Assembly: GCA_051646105.1 (NCBI GenBank)
Contig: JBOFCO010000103.1
Span: 1 to 20,503, forward strand
Direction: 5' to 3'
DNA length: 20,503 bases
Source of the DNA: JBOFCO01 sp051646105
Lineage (GTDB): Bacteria; Pseudomonadota; Alphaproteobacteria; Rhodobacterales; Rhodobacteraceae
Part shown: one piece after another, positions 1 through 6,986 of the stretch
How the letters are laid out: each line of letters opens with the position of its first letter
Position numbering within the stretch: position 1 is the first letter of the stretch
The notes under the pieces: model-generated
Database searches by the model: none
What the model saw: the letters and a program-made list of their open reading frames with translations, nothing else
What the model was told of the DNA's origin: nothing
Made by a program: the position numbers and the translations under genes

Positions 1-21
1 CCTGCTAAACCCGTGAAACCT

Positions 22-99
22 GCGAACCGGCAACGACAGGCCGACATGCGCAGGTGATGCGGTCACCTGTCAGGCCGATGCGATCAATTGCCGGTTCGC
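22..99. repeat. Nested inverted repeat / stem-loop
   Basis: A perfect 12-bp inverted repeat, GCGAACCGGCAA (22-33) and TTGCCGGTTCGC (88-99), encloses a second perfect 7-bp one, CAGGTGA (51-57) and TCACCTG (63-69), around a 5-nt loop. The interior also has an imperfect direct repeat of CAGGCCGA..TGCG (37-50 and 71-82). Folded as RNA this gives a long outer stem, an internal loop and a capped inner hairpin. It has no U-run, so it is not a classical intrinsic terminator. The inner hairpin straddles the possible TGA at 55-57. Role unknown: it could be a 3'-end structure of an upstream transcript or a structured RNA. Confidence 0.55.
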
Positions 100-282
100 G
101 AACTGACTACACCGACACAGATGCTGCGCCGTCACACAAAGTCTTATCGCGCAGGAACGTGAAATTTCTGGGAAGATGCTTTCGGCTTTTGCCCGGTCAT
201 CGTCAAACCGGCACCCGAATTGCCTGAAACACCCGCTCCGTAACATGAGATAGGGCAGGATTGCGGTGGGAGGCTAGGACAC

Positions 283-301
283 TGGAAACGCGGCGTTTCC
301 A
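283..301. promoter_or_regulatory. Perfect 19-bp palindrome, operator-like
   Basis: TGGAAACGCGGCGTTTCCA is a perfect dyad with 9-bp arms around one central base. With such a short centre it resembles a protein-binding operator more than a hairpin. It lies about 85 bp beyond the stop codon of the Hint-domain gene, and no gene start is visible next to it. The GTTTCC half-motif recurs at 348-353 and 381-386. Which protein binds it, if any, is unknown. Confidence 0.35.
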
Positions 302-385
302 TATCGCGCTGAAATTGGCCCTAAGCCCGGCACTTCCGCAACAGAGTGTTTCCGGATCGACAGCCGTCAAGCCATCGGAAGTTTC

Positions 386-964
386 CTAGTGAGAGGTGGC
401 GCGGGGCCGATATTGCAGGATTTCCGCACCGGTCCGCGAAAGTGCGGCGTTCTGTTCCTCCTCGGGGAACAGTTCCCGGATTTCGGTTCTTTGGGCATTT
501 CCAAGCGCCGCCGCAAAAGATGCGGCAAAGTTGAAGCATTCGACCCATATGCCATCGACCAGAATCAGTTCCGGCCGGGCGCATTCGATGTGGAAATAGG
601 TGGTCCCGATCGACTGGATCAGATGGACGCTGTCGTGATCGACAAGATGTTTGGCAGCAACCAGCGCCTCCGGCTCATCAAGGTAGAGCGCCGTGCGGTT
701 GCGCGAAACCATCAGTCGCAGGTTGGGCGACACCAGAATGTCGGATTCTGGCAGCCCGGGGCCAAAAGCGGCACGGCGCAGCCGGATCGGTTGCAGGTGC
801 TGGTTCAGCTTCAACTGTGACCAGTTGATATCGCGACGGCGGACGCGGCGAATACGCTGAATGCCGTTGTCGCGGGTGATCAGCTTGTCGCCCGCCACCA
901 GTGTTTCTACAGCCCGTTCCCCATCGACGGTGGCGATCATCGATCCGATCGTCAGACAGCCCAT
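386..964 (-). CDS. Hint-domain (Hedgehog/intein-like) protein
   Basis: The 192-residue protein is essentially one Hint domain of the stand-alone kind common in Rhodobacteraceae. Family signs are an N-terminal Cys block (MGCLTIGSMIATVDGERAVE, Cys3), the core GDKLITRDNGIQRIRRV, the VAAKHLVDHDSV block and the terminal LVDGIWVECFN block. The ATG at 964 is the only possible start, because an in-frame TGA lies eight codons upstream; a GGGGGTG stretch precedes it. Hint domains normally catalyse N-S acyl shift and self-cleavage, and stand-alone ones often sit at the C-terminus of secreted proteins. Here no N-terminal partner is fused. The expected His of the usual SPQHR-like motif is Leu in SPNLRLMV, and the usual DRHE-like motif reads ARPE, so activity may be lost. 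No signal peptide is visible. Family call is firm; function is unknown. Confidence 0.8.
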   Translation of the reverse strand: MGCLTIGSMIATVDGERAVETLVAGDKLITRDNGIQRIRRVRRRDINWSQLKLNQHLQPIRLRRAAFGPGLPESDILVSPNLRLMVSRNRTALYLDEPEALVAAKHLVDHDSVHLIQSIGTTYFHIECARPELILVDGIWVECFNFAASFAAALGNAQRTEIRELFPEEEQNAALSRTGAEILQYRPRATSH

Positions 965-1253
965 GCGAACACCCCCGAAATCCGTTCACCAATAAATTGC
1001 CGGGCACGCAGCCAGCCCGCGCCCGACAACAGGCTATCATCCGGCCTTTGGACCCGACAGTCGTGACGGCGCGGGGGCACGGCACAAGTCTGTTCACGAA
1101 AGGGCAACAAAAGCCCCCCTCATACCTCAATTCGGCTTCGTGGTATCGCAGCCGCCTATGGCCCGGCGGGGCATCGACGGGCGGGCCGGTGTTCGGGTCG
1201 AACTCGGCAAAAGGCAGGTCCGCTGTTGCCTGGTGGACCGGCGATCTGGCGGC
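965..1253. other. Intergenic gap with possible gene remnant
   Basis: This 289-bp gap separates the Hint gene from the stop of the XRE regulator, both on the minus strand. Directly behind the regulator stop, the minus-strand frame running left from 1253 reads ADLPFAEFDPNTGPPVDAPP, which looks protein-like. It has no start of its own and turns into unlikely sequence after about 1130. It may be a decayed downstream gene. A weak 4-bp GC stem followed by TTTC (1116-1098, minus) could be a poor terminator. No RNA gene was recognised. Confidence 0.25.
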
Positions 1254-1808
1254 CTAGTAGATCGGCGGAGAGACAACCCAGATTACGATCGCTGGATCAT
1301 CACCATCATTGCGCCAGGCGTAATCTGTCTGTTTGAACTGGAAGCTGTCGCCGGGGGCGAGATTCACCTCGGTGTCGCCCACTGTCAGGGTAATGGCACC
1401 CGATAGCAGAACCCCGCCATCCTCGGTCGGGCGGGCCTTGCGCAACCCTTCGCTGGATGAGCGCGGAGCAAAGACCGAGCGGATCATTTCGAACGAGCCG
1501 TTCAGCGTGGGCGACAGAAGTTCTTCGGTCAGCCCGCTTTCGGCAGAGCCGATGATCGGGCGGTCAGCCGCGCGCAGAACCAGCCCCTGTTCTTCCTGCG
1601 CACGGCTTGTGGACCGGAAAAAAAAGCTGATGTTCACCTCAAGCCGCTCTGCAAGCAGGCCAAGATCGCGCACCGAAGGTGTTGTTTGCCCACGCTCGAT
1701 CTGGCTAAGCCAGCCCACAGAGCGCCCGACATCGGCGGCCAGTTGCGCCAGCGTCATGTCCCGCGTCTTGCGCAGAGAACGGATGTCATCGCCGACGTGA
1801 TGGCGCAT
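1254..1808 (-). CDS. XRE-family regulator with C-terminal cupin
   Basis: The 184-residue protein is a two-domain transcription regulator. Residues about 7-61 form an XRE/Cro helix-turn-helix (IRSLRKTRDMTLAQLAADVG, then VGWLSQIERGQTTPSVRDL). Residues about 110-180 form a small cupin barrel (GGVLLSGAITLTVGDTEVNL, then APGDSFQFKQTDYAWRN), the architecture of PuuR-like regulators that sense small amines or metabolites. An in-frame start 13 codons upstream exists, but the ATG at 1808 is preferred: it has AGAAGGA about 8 nt upstream and begins MRHHVGDDIRSLRK as family members do. It is transcribed away from the sarcosine/dimethylglycine dehydrogenase-like gene starting at 2018 and shares a 209-bp control region with it, so it probably regulates that gene and itself. 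The ligand is not shown by sequence. Confidence 0.88.
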   Translation of the reverse strand: MRHHVGDDIRSLRKTRDMTLAQLAADVGRSVGWLSQIERGQTTPSVRDLGLLAERLEVNISFFFRSTSRAQEEQGLVLRAADRPIIGSAESGLTEELLSPTLNGSFEMIRSVFAPRSSSEGLRKARPTEDGGVLLSGAITLTVGDTEVNLAPGDSFQFKQTDYAWRNDGDDPAIVIWVVSPPIY

Positions 1809-2017
1809 TTGGTGTTCCTTCTGGTGACGATACAATGTCGGGTGCAAGTGAAAAATTCAAGTCAGAGAACGCATTAATAAGATTATTTGTCAGTGAAATA
1901 CTTTTAAATGAAAAATTGTTACTATATTTTCATTTTATGGCTGTTTACCTTGGTGAAGGATGGGCGATTCCTCGACCTGCAACGCCCCTGCCGCAAACCT
2001 CATCAACGGATACGCTC
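1809..2017. promoter_or_regulatory. Divergent AT-rich control region
   Basis: This 209-bp region lies between the divergent regulator and FAD/GcvT genes. Bases about 1846-1940 are very AT-rich compared with the surrounding GC-rich DNA. They contain an exact 9-bp direct repeat TGAAAAATT at 1849-1857 and 1909-1917. A perfect 9-bp inverted repeat, AAATGAAAA (1906-1914) and TTTTCATTT (1927-1935), has a 12-nt spacer. These TGAAAA-type elements are good operator candidates for the XRE-cupin regulator. TTGTCA (1887-1892) and TTGTTA (1916-1921) could be -35 boxes, but no matching -10 is convincing enough to place a start site. Confidence 0.55.
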
Positions 2018-4465
2018 ATGGCCGATGTTCCCGCAAAATCCCGCGTAGTCATCATCGGAGGTGGCATTTCCGGCTGCTCGGTCGCCTATCACCTCGCCAG
2101 GCTCGGCTGGACCGATATCGTGTTGCTTGAACGCAAACAGCTGACTTCGGGGACCACCTGGCATGCGGCAGGATTGATCGGCCAGCTGCGGGCAAGCCAG
2201 AACATGACGCGCCTGGCCAAATATTCCGCCGACCTTTACGCCAAGCTTGAAACCGAAACCGGCCTTGCGACCGGCTTTCGGCAATGCGGCTCCATCACCG
2301 TGGCGCTCACTGAAGAGCGGCGCGAGGAGATTTTTCGCCAGGCCGCGCTCGCCCGCGCTTTTGGAGTAGACGTGAGCGAGCTTTCCCCTGTCGAGGTGCT
2401 TGAACGCTATCCGCATCTGAACATTGAGGATGTCGTGGCGGGTGTTCATCTTCCGCTGGATGGGCAGGCGGACCCCGGCAATATCGCGCTTGCGCTTGCC
2501 AAAGGGGCGCGCATGCGTGGCGCAAAGATCATCGAGCAGGTGAAGGTCACAAAGGTCACCACTGCGGGCGGCCGCGTGACCGGTGTCGACTGGGAGGCGA
2601 ATGGAGAAAAAGGTCATATCGTTACCGAGCACGTGGTAAACTGTGGCGGCATGTGGGGGCGTGATCTGGCGGCGCAAAACGACGTGACGCTGCCGCTGCA
2701 CGCCTGCGAACATTTCTACATTGTCACAGAGAACATCCCCGAACTCGCGCAGCTTCCCGTGCTCCGGGTGCCGGACGAATGTGCATATTACAAGGAAGAT
2801 GCGGGCAAGATACTGCTTGGCGCCTTTGAACCGAAGGCAAAGCCCTGGGGCATGAACGGCATCAGCGAAGATTTCTGCTTTGACCAGTTGCCCGAAGATT
2901 TCGACCATTTCGAGCCGATCCTCGAGAAGGCCGTCGCGCGTATGCCGATGCTGGCCAATGCCGGGATTCACACCTTTTTCAATGGCCCCGAAAGCTTTAC
3001 CCCCGACGACCGCTACTATCTGGGCGAGGCGCCAAATCTGCGCGGCTACTGGATGGCCGCAGGATATAACTCCATCGGTATCGTTTCGTCGGGCGGCGCC
3101 GGGATGGCGCTTGCGCAATGGATGAACGACGGCGAGCCGCCGTTTGACCTGTGGGAGGTGGATATCCGCCGCGCCCAGCCGTTCCAGCGGAACCGCCGCT
3201 ATCTGAAGGAACGGGTGAGCGAGACGCTCGGCCTGCTCTATGCTGACCACTTCCCCTACCGGCAGATGGCCACAGCGCGGGGCGTGCGCCGCTCGCCGCT
3301 TCACGAGCATCTGAGGACGCGAGGCGCGGTATTCGGGGAGGTGGCAGGTTGGGAGCGGGCCAACTGGTTTGCCAATAAGGGACAGGAGCACGAATACCGC
3401 TACAGCTGGAAGCGGCAGAACTGGTTCGAGAACCAGCGCGCCGAGCATATGGCGCTGCGCGAAGGCGTGGGCATGCTCGACATGACCAGCTTTGGAAAGA
3501 TCCGTGTCGAGGGGCGCGATGCCGTCACCTTCCTGCAACGGGTCTGCGCCAATGACATGGACGTGCCCGTGGGCCGTATCGTCTACACGCAAATGCTCAA
3601 CGCACGGGGTGGCATCGAGAGCGACCTTACCGTCACGCGTCTTTCGGAAACGGCATTTTTTCTTGTCGTGCCTGGTGCCACCTTGCAGCGCGATCTGGTC
3701 TGGCTGCGCCGCCATCTGGGGGCTGAATCCCTGACGATCTCGGATGTAACCGCAGCAGAAGCTGTGCTCCCGGTCATGGGGCCGCTTGCGCGCGACCTGT
3801 TGCGCCTGATCTCGCCCAACGATTTTTCAAACGATGCGCATCCGTTTGGCGTGGCCCGCGAAATCGAAATTGGCATGGGGCTCGCCCGGGCGCATCGGGT
3901 GACCTATGTGGGTGAACTGGGCTGGGAGCTTTATGTTTCCACTGACCAGGCGGCGCATGTATTCGAAGCCATTGCCGAGGCAGGCGAGCAGGTCGGGCTC
4001 AAGCTGTGCGGGCTGCACGCCATGGACAGTTGCCGCATCGAGAAAGCCTATCGTCACTTCGGCCACGACATCACCGACGAGGACCATGTGCTTGAGGCGG
4101 GTCTGGGCTTCGCCGTAAAATCCGGCAAGGGCGATTTCATCGGTCGCGACGCGGTGCTGCGCAAACGCGAAAGCGGCCTCTCGCGGCGGATGGTGCAGTT
4201 CAGACTGAAAGACCCCGAGCCGCTGGTATTCCACAATGAGCCAATCCTGCGTGACGGCAAGATCGTCAGCTTCCTGACATCGGGAAATTATGGCCATGCA
4301 CTCGGCGGCGCGATTGGCCTGGGCTATGTGCCGTGTCGACCCGATGAAACAGCGGCGGAGATGCTCGCCTCAAGCTATGCCATCGATGTGGCCGGGCGCA
4401 TTGTCGCGGCCGAGGCCAGCATCGCGCCCCTTTACGACCCCAAATCGACCCGCGTGCGCGCCTGA
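2018..4465 (+). CDS. Sarcosine/dimethylglycine dehydrogenase-like FAD-GcvT protein
   Basis: The 815-residue protein is a fusion of an FAD amine oxidoreductase and a glycine-cleavage T-protein. Residues about 10-370 are the DAO domain: the Rossmann motif VVIIGGGISG is at 10-19, and SGTTWHAAGL (44-53) carries His49, the usual site of covalent flavin attachment in this family. An FAO_M bridge follows (about 370-430), then GCV_T (about 435-700) with MLNARGGIESDL and Asp536 at the folate-site Asp, and GCV_T_C (to about 805). Family members demethylate sarcosine or dimethylglycine and pass the one-carbon unit to tetrahydrofolate. The middle (RERVSETLGLLYADHFP, RRSPLHEHL, WERANWF) looks more like sarcosine dehydrogenase than dimethylglycine dehydrogenase, but the substrate cannot be fixed by eye. 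The ATG at 2018 is chosen over an in-frame start at 1835 because the longer form would translate the AT-rich control region and homology begins near 2018. The ribosome site (ACGGA) is weak. It stands alone, divergent from the XRE-cupin gene. Confidence 0.9.
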   Translation: MADVPAKSRVVIIGGGISGCSVAYHLARLGWTDIVLLERKQLTSGTTWHAAGLIGQLRASQNMTRLAKYSADLYAKLETETGLATGFRQCGSITVALTEERREEIFRQAALARAFGVDVSELSPVEVLERYPHLNIEDVVAGVHLPLDGQADPGNIALALAKGARMRGAKIIEQVKVTKVTTAGGRVTGVDWEANGEKGHIVTEHVVNCGGMWGRDLAAQNDVTLPLHACEHFYIVTENIPELAQLPVLRVPDECAYYKEDAGKILLGAFEPKAKPWGMNGISEDFCFDQLPEDFDHFEPILEKAVARMPMLANAGIHTFFNGPESFTPDDRYYLGEAPNLRGYWMAAGYNSIGIVSSGGAGMALAQWMNDGEPPFDLWEVDIRRAQPFQRNRRYLKERVSETLGLLYADHFPYRQMATARGVRRSPLHEHLRTRGAVFGEVAGWERANWFANKGQEHEYRYSWKRQNWFENQRAEHMALREGVGMLDMTSFGKIRVEGRDAVTFLQRVCANDMDVPVGRIVYTQMLNARGGIESDLTVTRLSETAFFLVVPGATLQRDLVWLRRHLGAESLTISDVTAAEAVLPVMGPLARDLLRLISPNDFSNDAHPFGVAREIEIGMGLARAHRVTYVGELGWELYVSTDQAAHVFEAIAEAGEQVGLKLCGLHAMDSCRIEKAYRHFGHDITDEDHVLEAGLGFAVKSGKGDFIGRDAVLRKRESGLSRRMVQFRLKDPEPLVFHNEPILRDGKIVSFLTSGNYGHALGGAIGLGYVPCRPDETAAEMLASSYAIDVAGRIVAAEASIAPLYDPKSTRVRA

Positions 4466-4503
4466 CCGCAGTCCTCCTGAAGAGAAAGGTCCACTGCGGG
4501 TCA
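4463..4503 (+). terminator. Stem-loop at the FAD/GcvT gene end
   Basis: TGACCGCAGT (4463-4472) pairs with ACTGCGGGTCA (4493-4503), leaving a single bulged base and a 20-nt loop. The stem starts at the TGA stop codon itself. No U-run follows, so it may protect the mRNA 3' end or work with Rho rather than act as a strong intrinsic terminator. The next 184 bases up to the tRNA hold nothing I recognise. Confidence 0.4.
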
Positions 4504-4687
4504 GGGCGGTTCGCCATGCCTCCGCCGCCAAAGAAAAGCAGCCCCGCCCCAGTATTGAGAGAAAGCATCTCAAATCCAGCGACCCCGAACGATTTGATGA
4601 CCCATGTCGCCGCCGCAGACCACTCGCTGAATGGGCTGAACAACACCAAATTATATCTTTGAAAAATAGTAGTTTAATGCTGATGGC

Positions 4688-4771
4688 TGGTGCCCGAGGT
4701 CGGACTCGAACCGACATGCCTTGCGGCGGCGGATTTTGAATCCGCTGCGTCTACCATTCCACCACTCGGGC
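4688..4771 (-). tRNA. tRNA-Leu (anticodon CAA)
   Basis: Read on the minus strand the molecule starts GCCCGAG at 4771 and closes with CTCGGGC, discriminator A (4691) and an encoded CCA (4690-4688), 84 nt in all. The anticodon stem GCGGA/TCCGC flanks the 7-nt loop TTCAAAA, giving anticodon CAA, which reads UUG. A long variable arm (class II) and the T-arm GTCGGTTCGAGTCCGAC fit leucine. A promoter lies immediately upstream. No clear U-run terminator follows the 3' end, although TATTTTTC occurs about 20 nt downstream. Confidence 0.95.
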
Positions 4772-4779
4772 GCAGTCCC

Positions 4780-4808
4780 CAGATAACCGCGCCCCGCCCG
4801 GCGGTCAA
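4780..4808 (-). promoter_or_regulatory. Promoter of tRNA-Leu
   Basis: On the minus strand, TTGACC (4808-4803) and TATCTG (4785-4780) are separated by exactly 17 bp. The expected start site falls about 7 nt past the -10 box, within 1-2 nt of the mature tRNA 5' end at 4771. This is the layout expected of a stable-RNA promoter. The -35 box sits in the loop and stem edge of the 4791-4821 hairpin. Confidence 0.6.
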
Positions 4809-4821
4809 CGCCGAACGGGGC
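4791..4821. terminator. GC-rich hairpin behind the metallopeptidase gene
   Basis: GCCCCG (4791-4796) pairs with CGGGGC (4816-4821), and CGGCG (4799-4803) with CGCCG (4809-4813), with a 2x2 internal loop and a 5-nt apical loop. It begins 15 bp past the stop of the minus-strand metallopeptidase and could end that transcript before the tRNA, though no U-run follows. Because it overlaps the tRNA promoter, its role as a terminator is uncertain. Confidence 0.4.
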
Positions 4822-4835
4822 CAAATGGGCACCGT

Positions 4836-5687
4836 TTACAGATCGTTGGTCGAGAACGTGTCGCAGGCGTGGATCGTGCCCTGCTGATAGCCGGTTGCGA
4901 ACCAGCGCATCCGCTGTTCGGATGTGCCATGGGTAAAGGTATGCGGCATCGGGCGCTGACCGGCGTTCCGTTGCAGCGTATCGTCACCAATCTGCCGGGC
5001 AGCATTCACGGCTTCCTCAAGGTCGCCGGGTTCGATGGTTCCGAACCGTTCCTCCATATGCCGCGCCCAGATTCCGGACAGGCAGTCGGCCTGCAACTCT
5101 ACCCGCACCGAAATCGCGTTCGATTCCTCGGTGCTGACCTGCTGGCGGACACGGGTCGTTTCCTCAAGAATGCCAAGTTCGTTCTGCACATGATGGCCAA
5201 CCTCATGCGCCACCACATAGGCGGCGGCGAAATCGCCGGTTGCGCCCAGTCGCTGCTGCATGGTGGCGAAGAAATCCGTATCCAGATAGACCTTGCGGTC
5301 GAGAGGGCAATAGAAAGGCCCGGTTGCGCCGCTGGCACCGCCGCAAGGCGATTGCGTGCCCCCCTTGAACAGCACAAGCTGCGGCGGATTGTAGGTGCGG
5401 TTCAGCTCGCTCTGGAACACGTCGTGCCAGACCTGTTCGGTATCGGCCAGCACGACGGAAACGAATTCACCGGCGCGCTGATCGGCCTCGGTGATCTCGC
5501 CGCTGCCCTGCCCCGCCTGGATGGAACCGCCGCTGCCCTGCAACACTGCAAAGGGATCGCCCCCCAGCGCCCAGACCAGCAAGGCCACCACCAGAATGCC
5601 GATGCCCCCGCCGCCTATCGCGGTGCCTGCGCCCATCCGGCGCCGGTCCTCGATATTGTCGCTGCCGCGTCTGCCCTGCCACTTCAT
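4836..5687 (-). CDS. YpfJ-family neutral zinc metallopeptidase
   Basis: The 283-residue protein matches the Zn_peptidase family of E. coli YpfJ in length and layout. It starts with a short basic cytoplasmic segment (MKWQGRRGSDNIEDRR). One membrane helix follows at about residues 22-42 (GIGILVVALLVWALGG), then an extracytoplasmic catalytic domain. The zinc motif HEVGH is at 161-165 in YVVAHEVGHHVQ. The conserved VELQADCLSGIWARH (196-210) supplies the likely third ligand Glu197, and FTHGTSEQRMRWFATGYQQG (251-270) is a family block. Several Cys (115, 127, 202, 275) may form disulfides. The ATG at 5687 is chosen over an in-frame start 20 codons upstream because GGGAG lies 7 nt ahead of it and the family begins with MKW. 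The substrate of the family is not established. Confidence 0.92.
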   Translation of the reverse strand: MKWQGRRGSDNIEDRRRMGAGTAIGGGGIGILVVALLVWALGGDPFAVLQGSGGSIQAGQGSGEITEADQRAGEFVSVVLADTEQVWHDVFQSELNRTYNPPQLVLFKGGTQSPCGGASGATGPFYCPLDRKVYLDTDFFATMQQRLGATGDFAAAYVVAHEVGHHVQNELGILEETTRVRQQVSTEESNAISVRVELQADCLSGIWARHMEERFGTIEPGDLEEAVNAARQIGDDTLQRNAGQRPMPHTFTHGTSEQRMRWFATGYQQGTIHACDTFSTNDL

Positions 5688-5863
5688 GCGTTGTCTCCCG
5701 TGACTCACACACCGAGGCAACACTAGGCCGGTCTGCGGAAAGAGCAAACCCCCTTTCCCGCCCGCAAGTTCCGCTCACGAGCGCGTGCGGCGCGGCTGCC
5801 CGCCTTGACGCCGCCGCATTGTCATGGCCAAAGGTCAGCGCCGACCGGACGACCGAGGATGAT

Positions 5864-6448
5864 ATGTTCCGCCGCCTTTACAACTGGACCATGGAATGGG
5901 CCGGATCACGCCATGCCCCCAAGGCATTGGGCGCAGTTTCCTTTGTGGAAAGCTCGTTCTTTCCGATTCCCGCTGACGTCCTGTTCATTCCGATGTGTCT
6001 TGCCCGGCGCGACCTTGTCTATCGCTATGCGCTGATCGCATCGGTCACGTCCGTATTGGGCGGCATCTTCGGCTGGATGCTGGGGTATTATTTCTTCGAC
6101 ATGATCGCGCAGCCGATGCTTGCGGCCATGGGCAAACTGGATACGTTCAACAAGCTGCGCGAGGGCATAAGCTGGGAAATGATCCTGCTGATGCTGGTCA
6201 CATCCGGCGCATCGCATATCCCGCCGATGAAGGTCGTCACGATCCTGTCGGGTGTGGTGGCTTTTGATCTGAAATGGTTCATCCTGTCCGCTATCGTGGC
6301 GCGCTCGGCGCGGTTCTATGGACTGGCCTGGGCGCTGAACCGGTTCGGCCCGCATATTGCAGAATTCATCGAAAAGCGGCTCGCCTGGGTGGCGACCGGC
6401 CTGCTTGTCGCGCTGGGTGCGCTGTATTTCATCACCCGCGCGCATTGA
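5864..6448 (+). CDS. YqaA-family (DedA/SNARE-associated) membrane protein
   Basis: The 194-residue protein has four to five hydrophobic segments and the DedA-superfamily signature SFVESSFFPIPADVLFIP near residues 26-43, an acidic residue ahead of a PxP re-entrant element. Members are inner-membrane proteins; some DedA relatives are implicated in undecaprenyl-phosphate or lipid translocation, but YqaA itself has no firm function. The ATG at 5864 follows GAGGA by 5 nt and is preferred over a non-ATG start at 5819. The stop is 24 bp before the dsbB-like gene, so the two are probably cotranscribed. Confidence 0.85.
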   Translation: MFRRLYNWTMEWAGSRHAPKALGAVSFVESSFFPIPADVLFIPMCLARRDLVYRYALIASVTSVLGGIFGWMLGYYFFDMIAQPMLAAMGKLDTFNKLREGISWEMILLMLVTSGASHIPPMKVVTILSGVVAFDLKWFILSAIVARSARFYGLAWALNRFGPHIAEFIEKRLAWVATGLLVALGALYFITRAH

Positions 6449-6472
6449 AGGCATAAGGATAGCGCGGGGGAC

Positions 6473-6952
6473 ATGATGATCTGGGATCGACGTTCGCTTG
6501 TACTGCTGGCCGCCTTCGGATCGGCGGCGCTGCTGGCCGGGGCGTTCCTGTTTCAGTATGTGGGTGGCATCCTGCCGTGCAAGCTGTGCTATTGGCAGCG
6601 CTGGCCGCATGGCGCGGCGGTGCTGATCGGCGCCGTGGCGCTGGTCCGCGATCAGGAAAAGATATGGCCGTGGCTTGGCGCGCTGGCGGCGCTGACCACC
6701 GCAGGGCTTGGCCTGTATCACACCGGGATTGAACGGAAATGGTGGCAAGGTCCGGCAAGCTGCACGGGCGACGGCGGTGCGCTGGGCGGTCTGTCGGGTG
6801 CTGATCTGCTGAATCCCGATGCTGCCCCCGGTATCGTCATGTGCGATCAGGTGGCGTGGGAGATGTTCGGTCTTTCCATGGCGTCCTGGAACGCGATCGC
6901 GTCGCTGGTGCTGGTTTTCGTGTGGATTTCCGCAACGCGCCGCAAGCTGTAA
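6473..6952 (+). CDS. dsbB: Disulfide bond formation protein B-like
   Basis: The 159-residue protein has the DsbB layout of four membrane helices and two periplasmic cysteine pairs. The first pair is C36-K-L-C39 in LPCKLCYWQRWPH. The second is C97 (PASCTGDGG) and C124 (VMCDQVAW), set in the second periplasmic loop. DsbB re-oxidises DsbA and passes electrons to quinone. It is slightly shorter than E. coli DsbB (176 residues), as is usual for alphaproteobacterial forms. Either ATG of the ATGATG at 6473/6476 could be used; GGGGGAC lies directly upstream. No dsbA is in the window. It follows the yqaA-like gene by 24 bp. Confidence 0.88.
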   Translation: MMIWDRRSLVLLAAFGSAALLAGAFLFQYVGGILPCKLCYWQRWPHGAAVLIGAVALVRDQEKIWPWLGALAALTTAGLGLYHTGIERKWWQGPASCTGDGGALGGLSGADLLNPDAAPGIVMCDQVAWEMFGLSMASWNAIASLVLVFVWISATRRKL

Positions 6953-6986
6953 CCGGGGATATTCCGGGGCGTCCGGCCCTCTGCCA

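Larger units (their letters stand above)
1..385. other. Left-edge non-coding stretch
   Basis: I find no convincing complete gene in this 385-bp stretch. Frame 1 is open from base 1 to a TGA at 55-57 and would give a short basic, Pro/Ala/Lys-rich tail (PAKPVKPANRQRQADMRR). That could be the end of a plus-strand gene lying outside the window, but 18 codons cannot decide it. The rest holds a nested inverted-repeat structure (22-99) and a perfect palindrome (283-301), listed separately. A second short palindrome, GGAAGTTTCC, lies at 377-386 just beyond the Hint gene stop. No strong promoter or U-run terminator was seen. Confidence 0.5.

Noticed and set aside
1..57. C-terminal fragment of a plus-strand gene ending at TGA 55-57
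   Set aside because: Only 18 codons are visible. The basic Pro/Ala/Lys composition is plausible for a tail but not enough to call a gene.
1835..2017. N-terminal extension of the FAD/GcvT protein from an in-frame start at 1835
   Set aside because: The extension would be translated from the AT-rich control region and encodes a Lys/Leu/Phe-rich stretch unlike the family; homology begins just after the ATG at 2018.
2003..3715. Long minus-strand open frame (570 codons) opposite the FAD/GcvT gene
   Set aside because: It lies fully antisense to a gene with clear family motifs; long shadow frames are common in GC-rich DNA, and its residues show no recognisable domain.
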